Shown piece by piece: positions 9,635 through 20,777 of a DNA stretch of 64,000 nucleotides (position 1 is the stretch's first letter; every line of letters begins with the position of its first letter). Where the stretch lies: assembly GCA_029844215.1 (NCBI GenBank), contig CM056730.1, positions 53,084,924 through 53,148,923 on the forward strand, read 5' to 3'. A model generated the notes under the pieces. That model was not told where the DNA came from. It made no database searches and saw only the letters and a list, made by a program, of their open reading frames with translations. Origin of the DNA: Przewalskia tangutica. Taxonomy: Eukaryota > Streptophyta > Magnoliopsida > Solanales > Solanaceae. Both the position numbers and the translations under genes were made by a program.

Positions 9635-12600
9635 ATGAAGAAGTCTAAACGCTACACACGTTATAGCAATGATTCAGGAGGTTCAGGCAGTTCGGCTAAA
9701 ACTAGAACAAGGAAGAAAAAAAAGAGTGGAGGCAGTCCAACAATTGCCGAGGAAAATCTTATTCCGACAATCTCGGACCCGTCTGTCTTGGTTCATGTCA
9801 CGCCAGACTCGCGATTTCCATTAGAAAATGTAGTAGATGATTCTATGCTACAAAGGATACATGAATGGGGCAAAAATATAGAAATTGAAAGCTTGGACAT
9901 TAGTGAATTTGAAGGCAAAACTTCCGCAGTTGTTGTCTTTTTCCGATAGCCATTGACGCCTAATGCTTCTATGGTGGTCGACCATTCCACGGGCCAATTA
10001 GTTGGTAATGGGATCATTTCGGAAGAACAAGACAGTCACTCTAGCATTAGTACCCCGTCACTACCTGGAAATTCACTCAGGTTAGCCGGAAAAGGGCTTA
10101 ATTCTGGGCCTGACATTGCTGTTGGAGGAACAAGGTACGATGGCATTCTTGGGTCTAAACCGGGTCAGGACGTGGGTCAGGAGTTCATGGCGGGTCGGGC
10201 AGGTGTTCATGGGTCCAAGAGTAATCACGTCTTGCTTGATTCAAAGTCAGTTGAGAGCATTGAAGGTAGTCCTATACCCAAGAAGTTTAACGCGGGTGTC
10301 AAGAAAGGAACTTTAATGCCCCGAAACGAGGTGTCTCCTATTACGCCTGGCTTGGGTCGGATGGACAAGGCGTCGAGGTTATCAATGAAACTAGGAATAT
10401 GAACTCTATGCATGGATCTAGGTCGACGTGGATACGAGGGTTTCTACACCCAAGGACTCTAACGTTATTATTGAAGGTGCCGAGGCGTCACACATTAATG
10501 TGGCGGGTACCAAGGATACACTCACATCCACGGGCCTTTATGATGGCCTGATTTCCAAGACGGGACAGGGGGATAACCTAGGGACATTAAATACTCCCGT
10601 TATACAAAGAGTCAAGCCAGTTGAGAGTTCTAACGTTATTACTGAGGGTGCCGATGTGTCACTCATTAATGCTGCGGGTACCAATGATTCACTCAATAGC
10701 ACGGGACTTTATGATGGTCTGATTGCCAAGACGGGCCAGGGGCATAACCAAGGGACATTGAATATTCCCGTTATACAAGGAGCCAAGTCAATTGTGAGAA
10801 ACAAAGCTAAGTCTATTTCCAAGGAGCCTAGGAACTACATGGCCATTAATAACGCAAGAACCGAGGGGTCTGCCTTGAATGATGCGGGAACCAATGAGTC
10901 CTCTCGTGTATTAAGACAACAACCACTGATTCCTTTTAATGTCACAAATGAAGCCTTCCCTACTTTAGCTAGTTTGCTTAGTGGAGTCAATCTCCAGAAC
11001 CATAATAAGCCTTTCGTCTTTAATACTCCCCCAGATTCGAGTAATGTCTTTAACTTACCCCTCTCATCTAATAACACTTCACTACTTTGGAAAACAAAAC
11101 ACTCTACCCTTCTATCTACTCTTCCTTCTTTTCCTCCGTAAACCCAACACAAATTCCCTTCCTTTCCAAATGGCACGCGAATCATCCTCCTATCGCGCAC
11201 TAGCTCTTTTCCTTATACCCATCCTCCGCCCATACCTCCGTAAATACCCACCAATGATTTACACACTAATGCATCTTCTAAACCACATCATATTCCTACC
11301 ACGGCTACAACTCATAACAACCCTCCCCAAACCATGGCAAAGGTACCCTCCTCCCAAAAGGACTTACGCCGAGTCTTCATGGGAACCGGATTGAGGCTAA
11401 AGGCATGAAGTTACAATTTATTGAACAACAAGGGGCGAAGTAGATATAGAAGTCGAGGATGAAGTCCCTTTCATAGAAACTGGGGCTATTGCTTAATAGG
11501 ATGCTTCAGGTCCTTTCCCGGGAAGAGAAGCATCAATACGATTGTGAAAGGATGGGAGTTAAATGCCAGATTATACCATATGGCAAAGGTCGGATGTTGT
11601 TCAAATTCTTGACGGAGGAGGAGCGCACTAATGTACTTCACGGAGGCCCTTATATGGTCTACGGGAAAACCATGATGCTTAAGGCTATCAATAAAGGAGT
11701 TCTTATAACGGATGATTTGTTTATGGACATTCCTATTTGGGTCACATTCCTGACATTCCCTTTCTATTCGAGTGTTACTGCCTTAGTAAGATTGCTTCAT
11801 GTGTAGGAAAACTTCTTTACACTGACCAATATACTAAGGAAAGGTCTAAAATGAACTATGCAAGAGTTCTAGTGGAAGTGGATGTTAGCAAGGAGCCGAT
11901 AATGGATTTTGTCGTCAATCTCCCGATAATGTAGGTATACTCAAAGGGTAAACTATGAGAATTACCCAGACTTTTGCTATCATTGTGCGGCTTTCAGACA
12001 CAACCATTTGAAGTGTAGGAAGCTGATGGATGATGTCAACAATGAAGAAGCTCCAAAAACACGCAATACTGAGGTACCCCCTAACAACAAGGATGATTCT
12101 ACTCGTTTGAAGGTCAACAAAGTGCACGTGGAACCAACCCTCCTCCTCATCCACCAACTTCTCAACATCCCGTAGATGCCGATAACTTGATGGACATTGA
12201 ACAAACCGAGCACACAACACCTCCCGGTACCTAAGCTTGGGTGAAGTATCACATGCCGCGTCCTCCAGATTGGGTCATTCGCCCATCATGTTTCATGGAT
12301 TCTCTTGCCAAGTCCTCACCGCCTAATTCTCACAATGGCGTTCAAAACATGTTAGGATGAGGGTAAGTCAAAACATTCTGATTCTGAAATGCCTATGAAC
12401 CCGCCACCTTCATCGAGGAAGTTACATACAACGGTGCTACGGATAAGGCTCAGCTTGTGTCAAGTAACGTTAACTTTGAACGCGGGGAGCATAGCTTGGC
12501 TGGTACACAAGTTATGGCTTCCAGCAACAAGGATGATGGATGGCAAGAGGTTTTGTCCAAAAAGAATGGGCCGAAAAGCAGTGGGAAAGCGAAGGCAGCT

Positions 12601-12639
12601 AAGCGCGGAGGTGCTAATAAAACCTCCTTTGTTTCCTAA
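9635..12639 (+). pseudogene. LINE ORF1 (DUF4283-like, CCHC RNA-binding protein), broken
   Basis: ORF1 proteins of plant L1 elements bind the LINE RNA and form the ribonucleoprotein. I start it at ATG 9635, which opens a basic N-terminus (MKKSKRYTRYS... KTRTRKKKKSGG). A low-complexity linker follows, with a 57-residue tandem duplication (10458-10628, 10629-10799). A DUF4283-like region lies at about 11489-11800 (CERMGVKCQIIPYGKGRMLF, then LHGGPYMVYGK), a CCHC knuckle CYHCAAFRHNHLKC at about 11979-12020, and a C-terminal DGWQEVLSKK segment. It ends at TAA 12637-12639, which overlaps the ORF2 start. Stops or frameshifts occur near 9947, 10400, 11140-11490, 11800, 11935 and 12360. Domain identity is good; the protein cannot be made as it reads. 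Confidence 0.85.
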
Positions 12640-15600
12640 TGAAAATACTTTGTTGGAATGTCCGTGGTCTTTGCGACAAAGGGATAGGGCTGCCACGCAA
12701 GCTCTAGTGTGTAGTATCACAAAGCAGCATGACGCGGCTATGATTTGTCTATTGGAAACTAAGCTATCTCGGCCAAGGACAGAATCTTTCTCTACTAAAA
12801 GATTCAAAGGGTGGAAGTTTTGCTCTAATTTGGAATTCATTGGAGGCGGTAGAATGCTATTACTTTGGGATCCATCCAGGATTTGTTGCGAAGTGCTTGG
12901 TATGGACTCTCAAAGATATCCATGTCCGTGCAAGTTGCAATATAACACAAGTGTCCTTCCGCCACATTTGTGTACCCGGTTTATAGCATCTCGGATAGAA
13001 GGATGCTTTGGCATCACCTTTCTCACTGGGCGTTGGTATCACTAAGCCTTGGATGATTATGGGAGATTTCAACACTTCATCGCAACCCTAATGATAGGTG
13101 GGGGTCCACCTCTCACGCCTTTATGCACTTAGGGATCTTGAGATTTCAGGAATTCTCATGGACTAGAAGACGCCCTTCTTCCTGCCTCCTTCTACACTGG
13201 ACGAATGGTTCGATTTGGTCTAAGCTTGATAGAGTGTTGATGAATCAAAATTGGAGTGATTTGACCCTAGAATGCACGCCAATTTCATGCCTATGGAACT
13301 GTCTCGGACCACCGCCCGTGATAGCCACGATTATTGCATCTTATAATGTTGGGAAACGCCTTCAAGTTCATGAATATGTGGCTTTCACCCAAATTTGAGA
13401 ACATTATGACTTCATGTTGGAGACAAGACATATTGGGAACGCTCAATTCATCCTTGCCTCCAAATTGAAAGCCTTGAAGCAACCTCTAAGGGCTTTGAAC
13501 ATAAATGACTTTGAGGTATCGAACAAAGAGCAAAAAGGGCAAACATAGAGTTCAAGGAGGCTATCAATGCACACATGGAAAATCCCTTTGATGAGGAGCT
13601 TAAAGCCAATGTTAAGTCCTCAAGAGCTAGAGCAAACACCTTATCGGAAGTGAAAGACACTTCATAACGCAGGTCGTGACAAACACTTGATTGGAAGTGA
13701 TAGATGTTCCAAATACTTTCATAGCTTGATCAAAAGGAGTAATGTCAGGAACTCCATTAACTTTCTTGTTAAAGCTAATGGTACTATCACTACATCACCA
13801 GAAGAAGTTAGGAAGCTGCTTGTTGAATTTTACAAAGATCTATTAGGTACTTCCCGACCCATTACCAACTTTGATCCTGAAGTGTTCAACTATGGCCCAA
13901 AGCTGAGTGAAGAAGAGAGATTCTGACTTTGCATTTCATCACCCCAAAGGAGATTTGGGAAGCTCTCTCAGATATAGGCAATGACAAGGCACCTGGACCA
14001 GATGGTTATACGGCTGCCTTCTTCAAGAATAGATGGAAAGATGTGGGCCATGATGTTGTAAGATGTGTCCAGGAGTTCTTCTCTACTGGAGTTCTTTTGA
14101 AGCAGGTAAATCATACCATCATTACCCTGCTACCAAAGACTGATCATGATCCCAAGGTAAATGATTTCAGACCCATCGGATTGACTAATGTGATCTATAA
14201 GATCATCACAAAGATTCTAGCTAACATAATGGCATTGATCCTTCCTTCTCTCATTGACAAATCCCAAGGGGCTTTTGTGAAGGAAGAAACATGATGGACA
14301 ACGATATGTGGCACAAGAGCTTGTGAGAGGATTTAATAGAGCGAGTGTCGCCAAGATGTATGCTTATGGTGGACCTTCGAAAGCATTCGATCTCTCGAGC
14401 TTCCTCGAATTGGTACTAAGAAGTCTAAAATTTCCGCATGATTTACAAGATGGATCATGGAATGTGTTAGCTCAACCTCCTTCTCCTTTCTATCAATGGT
14501 GAGATACATGGATACCTCAAAGGAAAGCGCGCCTAAGACAAGGTGATCCCATGTCCCCTACTCTCTTCAACTTGTGCATGGAATACCTCTCAAGGATGCT
14601 TAAAATGAAGGGCCGAGGTGTGCTTTCATATTTTCCAAAGTGTAAGAAATTGGGCATTACTCATCCGGCATTCGCGGATGACCTCATGCTTTGCCAAAGG
14701 AGATATATCTTGATTGGGATTCTTATGAATTGTCCGGAAGAGTTGAGGCTGCCTCAGATTAACTCTTAACCTCGCTAAATCCTGTCTACTTAGCAGGAAT
14801 GCATTCTACAGTTCGCGACTTGATATTGTCCAGAGTGGGTTTCGCCATTGGAAGCTTTCCGGTACGATACTTGGGGATTCCTTTGTCCCCAATTTCAGTC
14901 TCGGTGGATCAATTTGCCCCATTCATTAGTGCTATTTCGAATTACATTCAAAATTGGGGGCATCACACCCTTGCTTAGGCTGGTAAACTGGAACTAATCA
15001 GGTCGGTTGTCCAAGGGGTTGAGAGCTTTTGGTTCCGGGCTCTTCCTATCCCGGCCACTATTATCAACAAGATACGGTCTGCTTGTATTCAGTTCTTATG
15101 GGGAGGGAAACCACCAAGAGTTGCTTGGGATATCATTTGCTTGCCTCAATCTGAAGGTGGCTTGGGTCTTATGAACATCAAGGAATGGAATCATGCCTTG
15201 CTATCCAGGACGATTTGGCAAACTCACACGGAAGCTGATTCTCTTTGGGTCCAATGGATAAATAGCCACTATTTGAGAAGTATTACAATTTGGGACTATG
15301 AGGTACGTCCTAGAGACTCCCCCTTATTCAAAAAGATTTGTGGGATTCGCGACAAATTCTTTTCTATCTTTGGTAGCCATGGTGATGCTATTGACGGCTT
15401 TACAAAATGTTGTGCCAACGGTATATTTGATTCAAGCCTCGTGTATGATATCTTGCGCACTCCGCAAGCTAAAAAGCCTTGGATGTCACAAATTTGGAAA
15501 GGCTTCATTCCTCCCAAATTCTCTTTTACTATGTGGCTAAATTGCAGAAAGCGGTTAGCTACAAAGGATACTCTATCATTTCTCAACTTGGAGGATAAAT

Positions 15601-15950
15601 CTTGCGGGTTCTGCAAGCAAGCTAATGAAACAAGGGAACACCTCTTCTTTGCCTGCCCCTATACACACATGATTTGGAAGAGCATAAAAGATTGGTTGGG
15701 TATTAGAAGAGAGATGACAACTGTTGAAAGCTCCCTTAAATGGATTAAGAAAGAACACCGCGGGACAAGCATTCGAGCCAAAGCTATTTTGCTCACTTTT
15801 TGCATAATGGTTTATGAGATTTGGAGGGCAAGAAACACAATGCTCTTTGAAGGCACAAGCTTTCCGGCAGAAGAGGTCATTGCAAGAATCAAAACAACAT
15901 CTTATAGAGTTCTCTATGATTTTATCCCCTCCTGTAATGGCACCTTTTGA
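12639..15950 (+). pseudogene. LINE ORF2 (endonuclease, reverse transcriptase, zf-RVT), broken
   Basis: ORF2 nicks the target and copies LINE RNA at the nick. The start ATG at 12639 gives MKILCWNVRGL, the hallmark opening of the L1 apurinic-type endonuclease, with LETK near 12750. The RT region runs from about 13930 (KEIWEALSDIGNDKAPGPDG), through LLPKTDHDPKVNDFRPIGLT, QGDPMSPTLFNLCMEYLSR (about 14537) and the catalytic FADDL (14671-14685). Then come RYLGIPLSP near 14865 and GLGLMNIKEWNHALLSR near 15160. A zf-RVT region holds CGFCKQANETREHLFFAC (about 15603-15656). The stop is TGA 15948-15950. At least four frameshifts or stops (about 13045, 13660, 13925, 14292, 14500, 14768) inactivate it. 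The last 269 codons are open. Confidence 0.9.
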
Positions 15951-16076
15951 GTGACCACCCCTCCCCTCTATCTCTTCTTGTTTGCATTACGTTGAGGCTT
16001 GAGATACCTCAATGATTGATTGTAGCCACTTCCTTTTTCATTATTAGTAATAATATTTGCATTTACCTAAAAAAAA
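15951..16076 (+). other. LINE 3' UTR and A tail
   Basis: About 118 bases after the ORF2 stop and then eight A residues (16069-16076), after which B LTR sequence (GTTACAATTTC) resumes. Confidence 0.8.
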
Positions 16077-17086
16077 GTTACAATTTCTTTTCAAAACAAG
16101 TCACATTTCCTTTTAGAAATATAATAGGCTTCTAAATCAAGTGACTTCATTTCCTTTAAAACCTTAGGCAACCAATGCCTAAAAATCAATCCACCTTCCA
16201 TAGTTTCAAATCCTTTACCCGTACTTGTTTTAGTTAGAGTAAACCATTCTTTGTGAACCTTTCCAAAAACTAATATAACCAACTTCCCATAAATTCATTA
16301 TATTAGCGTTATACCTTTGTCAAATACATTTTCCTTAAATCCAAAGGACTTATACTTTTGAAATGAAACAAGCATCATATACTTTAAAACAAGTGTAGAT
16401 TATCAAATCTCAGACGATACCGCACTACATAGATACAACTACTCATGCTCAAAAGATAGGAAAGCTCTACATACCTCCTTGGTCAATCCACTTGCTAAGT
16501 CCAACTACCGCAAGTAATATGTCAACCTATAATAACCATAGTGTTTATTAACCTCTAATTTCAATGTAGAAATTCCAAATTCAAGTTATCAATTCCTAAG
16601 GAAAATTGGGCAGCATTTCCTTTGTTTCTACTCACTTTGCCACCTTTTCAAAGGCCGATTTTTCAACATTCAAACGCCTTATTAAGGCCCAACAACCAAA
16701 CCAACACAAAGGGGATTACACATCTAATCTTGGGTGTGTAAAATTCTGCCCCATAAGTTATAATAGTACACTTAACAATTCTAAGGTGGTTTTTAGGCTA
16801 CAACATGCTCATAATATTTCTTTAGCCAAATCCTTCATATCCAACCCACATTTCTAGCATGCAATGACTCTAAGAGCATTATTTACCGCCATAAGTATCT
16901 CCTTCATAACATGCAACTCTATAAACTAATAATAGAGGAAGAATCATTACCTTAGAGCTTTAGCCAAATTTTATCCAACAATTTGCTAGCCTTTCTACCA
17001 AGAATACCACTACCACCACCATCACAAGCTAGCCACAAGCTTCTTTCTTATCTTTTAATTTTTCAGATTTTTCTTAAGGCTAGAAT
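16077..17086 (-). repeat. B 3' LTR, piece 2
   Basis: Almost identical to 30374-31385 in the 5' LTR. A/T-rich LTR interior; no gene. It ends with the TSD AGAAT (17082-17086) of element A. Short frames on either strand are mirrored in the partner LTR and show no protein family. Confidence 0.92.
17082..17086. repeat. Target-site duplication of A, left copy
   Basis: AGAAT before TGTTATACC at 17087; partner at 26298-26302. The empty site is seen in the 5' LTR of B at 31381-31385 (GGCTAGAATCCTC). Confidence 0.96.
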
Positions 17087-17397
17087 TGTTATACCCCGTA
17101 TTTCCAGAGTATGTATGCGAGGACGTACGTACGAGAATACGGCAGAAAGATTGGAAAGGAAGAAAGAGGTGATTTTTCCACGGAAAAGTTTCCGGTTTTT
17201 GTGAAGGAAAAAGGTTCGTTAATGGAATTGATTCTGATTTGGTATTCTGACTTCGGAATATTAGAGAATTATGGAATTTTATTTTCTGAAATGGTCACGT
17301 GGGCCCACGAGAAATTTACTTTGTAGAGGCCCACTTTGTTTTCGAGATTTTGGCCATTGTGGATTTTTTCGAAAGACGCTTTTTGAGGGCCAATAGA

Positions 17398-17415
17398 GGG
17401 TGACACGTGTCACCC
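17398..17415. promoter_or_regulatory. Perfect 18-base palindrome with G-box (CACGTG)
   Basis: GGGTGACACGTGTCACCC equals its own reverse complement and centres on CACGTG, a known plant bZIP/bHLH core. It sits about 350 bases before the TATA box. Related boxes occupy the same place in A's other LTR (23116-23131), F (54363-54376, minus), D (CACGTG at 35153 and 41320) and Z (2283). Regulatory use is inferred. Confidence 0.6.
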
Positions 17416-17761
17416 CGCCAGTGGCTTGGCCGAAATGACCTTTGTGCACAACACCCTAGAGTCGTTTTCGACGAAACGTTTTCAGAACTTGGCGAAGGAA
17501 AATTCCGGCTATGTCGCTTTTGTATTTTTGCGGATTTTTCCGAGAGACGAAACATTCGGACCAACGGGAGGGTGATATGTGTCACCTCACAACGGAGACA
17601 AGTGGGCGACTGGCCGAATCGGAGGGCTTGTGGTGCTAGATATTTGTGTAGATATTTGTAGGGTTTTAAGGAGTAGGGCTAGGTGCACTTGGCTTGATCT
17701 TGGCCTTACACTTGCCTTGCACTTGGCTAGATCTTGGCCATTGGTTGGCCTTTGGGTTTGC

Positions 17762-17769
17762 TATAAATA
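17762..17769 (+). promoter_or_regulatory. TATA box of A 5' LTR
   Basis: TATAAATA in GCTATAAATACCCC, shared with Z, C and the other A LTR (23471-23478); this would drive the genomic RNA. Confidence 0.7.
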
Positions 17770-19625
17770 CCCCTTAGTTGATGAACTTTCTTCATCCAAA
17801 AATCTTTTCCAAGTCTTGAAATCTCTCCCTTTGTGAGTTGAAATCGCCCAAAGCCCTCCCCATGTGGAGCTTTGGCGAGAGGCCCCCTTTGAGTGAGGCT
17901 TGGCTGGGTACCCCACTAGCCTAGTTGTTTTCAGATAATACCCTTGTTGTGGTATAGAAATACTCCCTAGTATTGTTATAATGCCCAAAATACCTTAGCC
18001 TTGTACCTTGTAGTATTCCAAAGATACCTCTACGTAGAGTCCTAAATACTACCTTTGTCCTTTTTAGTCTCAAACCGAAACCCTAAGGAAATCTTCATAG
18101 TTGGTTGAAGTATTTTGAGTAGAAGTTGGTTAGAACTTCTAAGGGTTGTTTGGAGTGGTTTGGAGCGCACGGAGTGGAGCTAAACCTTGCTCAAGATCGA
18201 CATTATAACTTGGATAATTTTGGGCTTATCGAGGTAATTATCTTGTCCCTCTATTGTAATTGGAAATTACATGTTTGGTTGAATATATAGTTGAAGTATA
18301 CTATATATGGAACTACTTAGTATTCGCAATGTCTTTTGACTTAAGCTGAAGAATAAAGAATCGAATCGAATCAGTATTTACATAGATCAGTATTGCAGAC
18401 TTGTAGAATTGTACACGCGGGTAGATGTAAACCCCTGGTTGGCTTGGTAGCCGGCCTCGATAGAGAGAGATTTACGCTGTCATGGGGAGGTCGCCGAATT
18501 TTCTATATAAAGATAGAATCTTGTGTTTTGGGGTTAATAGACGTTTTGACCTTTATAGGTGAAAGTACTAAGAGTAGCGTATTCTACTCGAGGAGTGGAA
18601 AGGGCTAGCAAGGTTGTAGTACTTGGAGCATTTTGCTTATTGTCGATAAATCGTCGCGAGGTATGTGAACCTCTTCCTATCTTTTCTAGCATGATTTTTG
18701 TGAACTATGAGTACGGTAGACGCATACGTGCTAAGTGATTTGGTTGGTTTAAAACATAGGTGTTATAATAGCTTTATGGGAAGTTAGTTATAACGACCTT
18801 ATGTAGGTGAAAATGGTTTACTGATGTTAGAAGTTAAGAGACTTGATCTTAAAAGATAAGAGACTTAACTTATTTGTTTTAATGTGGATGTTTGTGTGAA
18901 ACCTCATTCGTGAGTAATGAGTACTTGGTTTTAAAGGGATAATGTTTCACGATTTCGAATCGTAATGTGTATCGACAGCACCAACGCAGCGTTAATAAAG
19001 GAAATGTATTGAATAATGATGTGTTGTATTAAAACCGGTAGAAACCTCCATCCGCATAGAAGCTAAGATGAGACAAAATGATATTACATTTTCTAGATCA
19101 TGGTCACTGTAATAAGATCGTTATAAACAAGAATAAACTACTCACGTATATGACATATGTTACTCAATTGTTCTAAAAAGGAATCAAGTGATTAAGTTTG
19201 GGGAACTATGAAACCATTTGAAAATGAGAAGCTTGAGTAATTGAAACTAGGCAAACTGGAACTTAGGAAAAGAATGTTGTTACTTGATTTTGAAAAGGAA
19301 GGTGGGTTGGTCATTCTAATACTACGTATCGGTGACTTTTATAAAAGTAATGGATCTCTTTTAAAAGAACTTAACGTATGTAGTACTGGGGTTAAAACCC
19401 GACTTTGGCATAAAATGAAAGTACTTTGAGTTGTGTTAAACTTGCCTATGCTTTTTGTTGTGAAACTTGCCTATGCTTGTGATGATAGCCTTTATTGTAC
19501 AATCGTTGTGTTTCTGTGTTACCGCGTCTCTCGATAGAGGGTCGGTTGACTGGTTGAGAACTTACTTGGACGTGCCGGCAGTGACGGAGAAATTCCACGC
19601 ACGCTCGCTTGATAGTATTATTGTT

Positions 19626-19958
19626 GTTAATCGCTTTTGACATACCGACACGACGCGTAGCGCACGTATGCTTCCATTTTGGTTAAGGTCTTGGTTAATC
19701 GCTTTGGATATATCGGCACGATGCGAGCGCACGGGTATGTTTCATTTTGATTATCGCTTGTGATTTCCTTGGACATACTGACACGATGCGTAGCGCACGG
19801 GTATGCGTCCATTTGGAATGTTGTCTTATTTTTCCTTTGGACATATCGACACGATGCGTAGCGCACGCGGGTATCGTCCATTTGGAATGTTGTCTTATTT
19901 TTCCTTTGGACATATCGACACGACGCGTAGCGCACGTATGCTTCCATTTGGATTGTCT
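19626..19958 (+). repeat. Central tandem array of A 5' LTR (5 units of about 66-70 bases)
   Basis: Each unit holds GACACGATGCGTAGCGCACG then GGTATGC-TCCATTT and ends in TTGTCTT-like sequence. The reverse strand gives repetitive frames that merely translate the repeat. The partner LTR has the same five units at about 25314-25667. Confidence 0.85.
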
Positions 19959-20578
19959 TGTTGTTGAGGTCACATGGACATGTCTACACCGGCGCAGATT
20001 CCGGCACGCGCCATAATGCGAACTCGATTGATGTTGTGGGCGTGAGACCCATAGTTATATCGGAGTGATGATCGCTTTTATGTTGTGAATCGTAGTTTGG
20101 TTATCATACATGTCTCGCTTTATATAGACTAGTATGATTTCATTTATGATTGCATGCTTTCACATACTTGGTACTGTTATCTTGACCTCTCGGGGCCGCG
20201 TTCACGCCGCAGTAGGTACATCGGCCGTGGTTCCTCGCCATAGGATCACGCTCAGCATTTGAAGCTCGCTTTCTCCGAGGCTTATCTTTTGGTAGGTGTT
20301 CTCGAGTTGTAGGTTCTTGTACATTCTGGTATGGGGCCACATCCCGTCATAGTCATTGTATATCTTAGAGGTCTGTAGTACTGTTGTGGGCAGGGTTGTA
20401 AAAGGATTAAACTGTTCAGGTTTTATGTATATACTGAAGGCAACTGTTTTGGTTGGCCTGTTTATTCATTTATCTCTTGTTAAATGACTCTTGTTTTGTG
20501 TTCCGCTGATTTTCTCAGATGTTTGTATCACTAGGTGCCTGGGGTAAGGCACGATGCCCCGAACGGTCGTTACAAAAG

Positions 20579-20589
20579 TGGTATCGAGC
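20579..20589 (+). other. A primer binding site (variant)
   Basis: TGGTATCGAGC four bases after the LTR end. The plant iMet-tRNA PBS is TGGTATCAGAGC, and B keeps that form. One base is missing here, as in C and F. Confidence 0.7.
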
Positions 20590-20777
20590 GATTAATCCTC
20601 GGAAAGTGTCTGCATCGCGTGTCTAGTAGTCTTGATTATCGGTGTGTTGTGCACCACATCTATAATCAGGAGGCTATAGGACATTTAGGATTGGTTTCCA
20701 TTCTTCTCATTCCGAGATCGTGCCTTAGAGCTGTGTTGTAAGTTGTACCCCTCTGACGTATCTCGTTTTTACCAGTT

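Larger units (their letters stand above)
9479..16076 (+). mobile_element. L1-type LINE, near full length, inactivated
   Basis: About 6.6 kb with a 5' leader (9479-9634), ORF1 (9635-12639), ORF2 (12639-15950), a short 3' UTR and an A8 tail (16069-16076). It interrupts the 3' LTR of B. Compared with the other B LTR, the flanks correspond to 30108 and about 30373, so about 264 bases of target are absent and there is no TSD. The first 30 bases (9479-9508) resemble LINE positions 12112-12140 in the same orientation. Several frameshifts and stops interrupt both ORFs, but the coding region is better preserved than the gag genes around it. Confidence 0.9.
17087..20574 (+). repeat. A 5' LTR
   Basis: Contains the 18-base perfect palindrome GGGTGACACGTGTCACCC (17398-17415), a second weaker copy near 17571-17587, TATAAATA (17762-17769), TTCTTCATCC, an A/T-rich interior, the ATCTTA/TAAGAT inverted repeat near 18833-18872, a five-unit tandem array at 19626-19958, and the terminal conserved block. 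It differs from its partner mostly by short indels next to GG, CC, CAG or CTG, concentrated in the last 1 kb. Confidence 0.95.

Noticed and set aside
19627..19973. Repetitive minus-strand frames with RYASCRYV units, also at 25386-25814
   Set aside because: They are the A LTR tandem array read backwards; the unit length and a chance lack of stops produce a protein-like repeat. Not the same length in the two LTRs and no start context.
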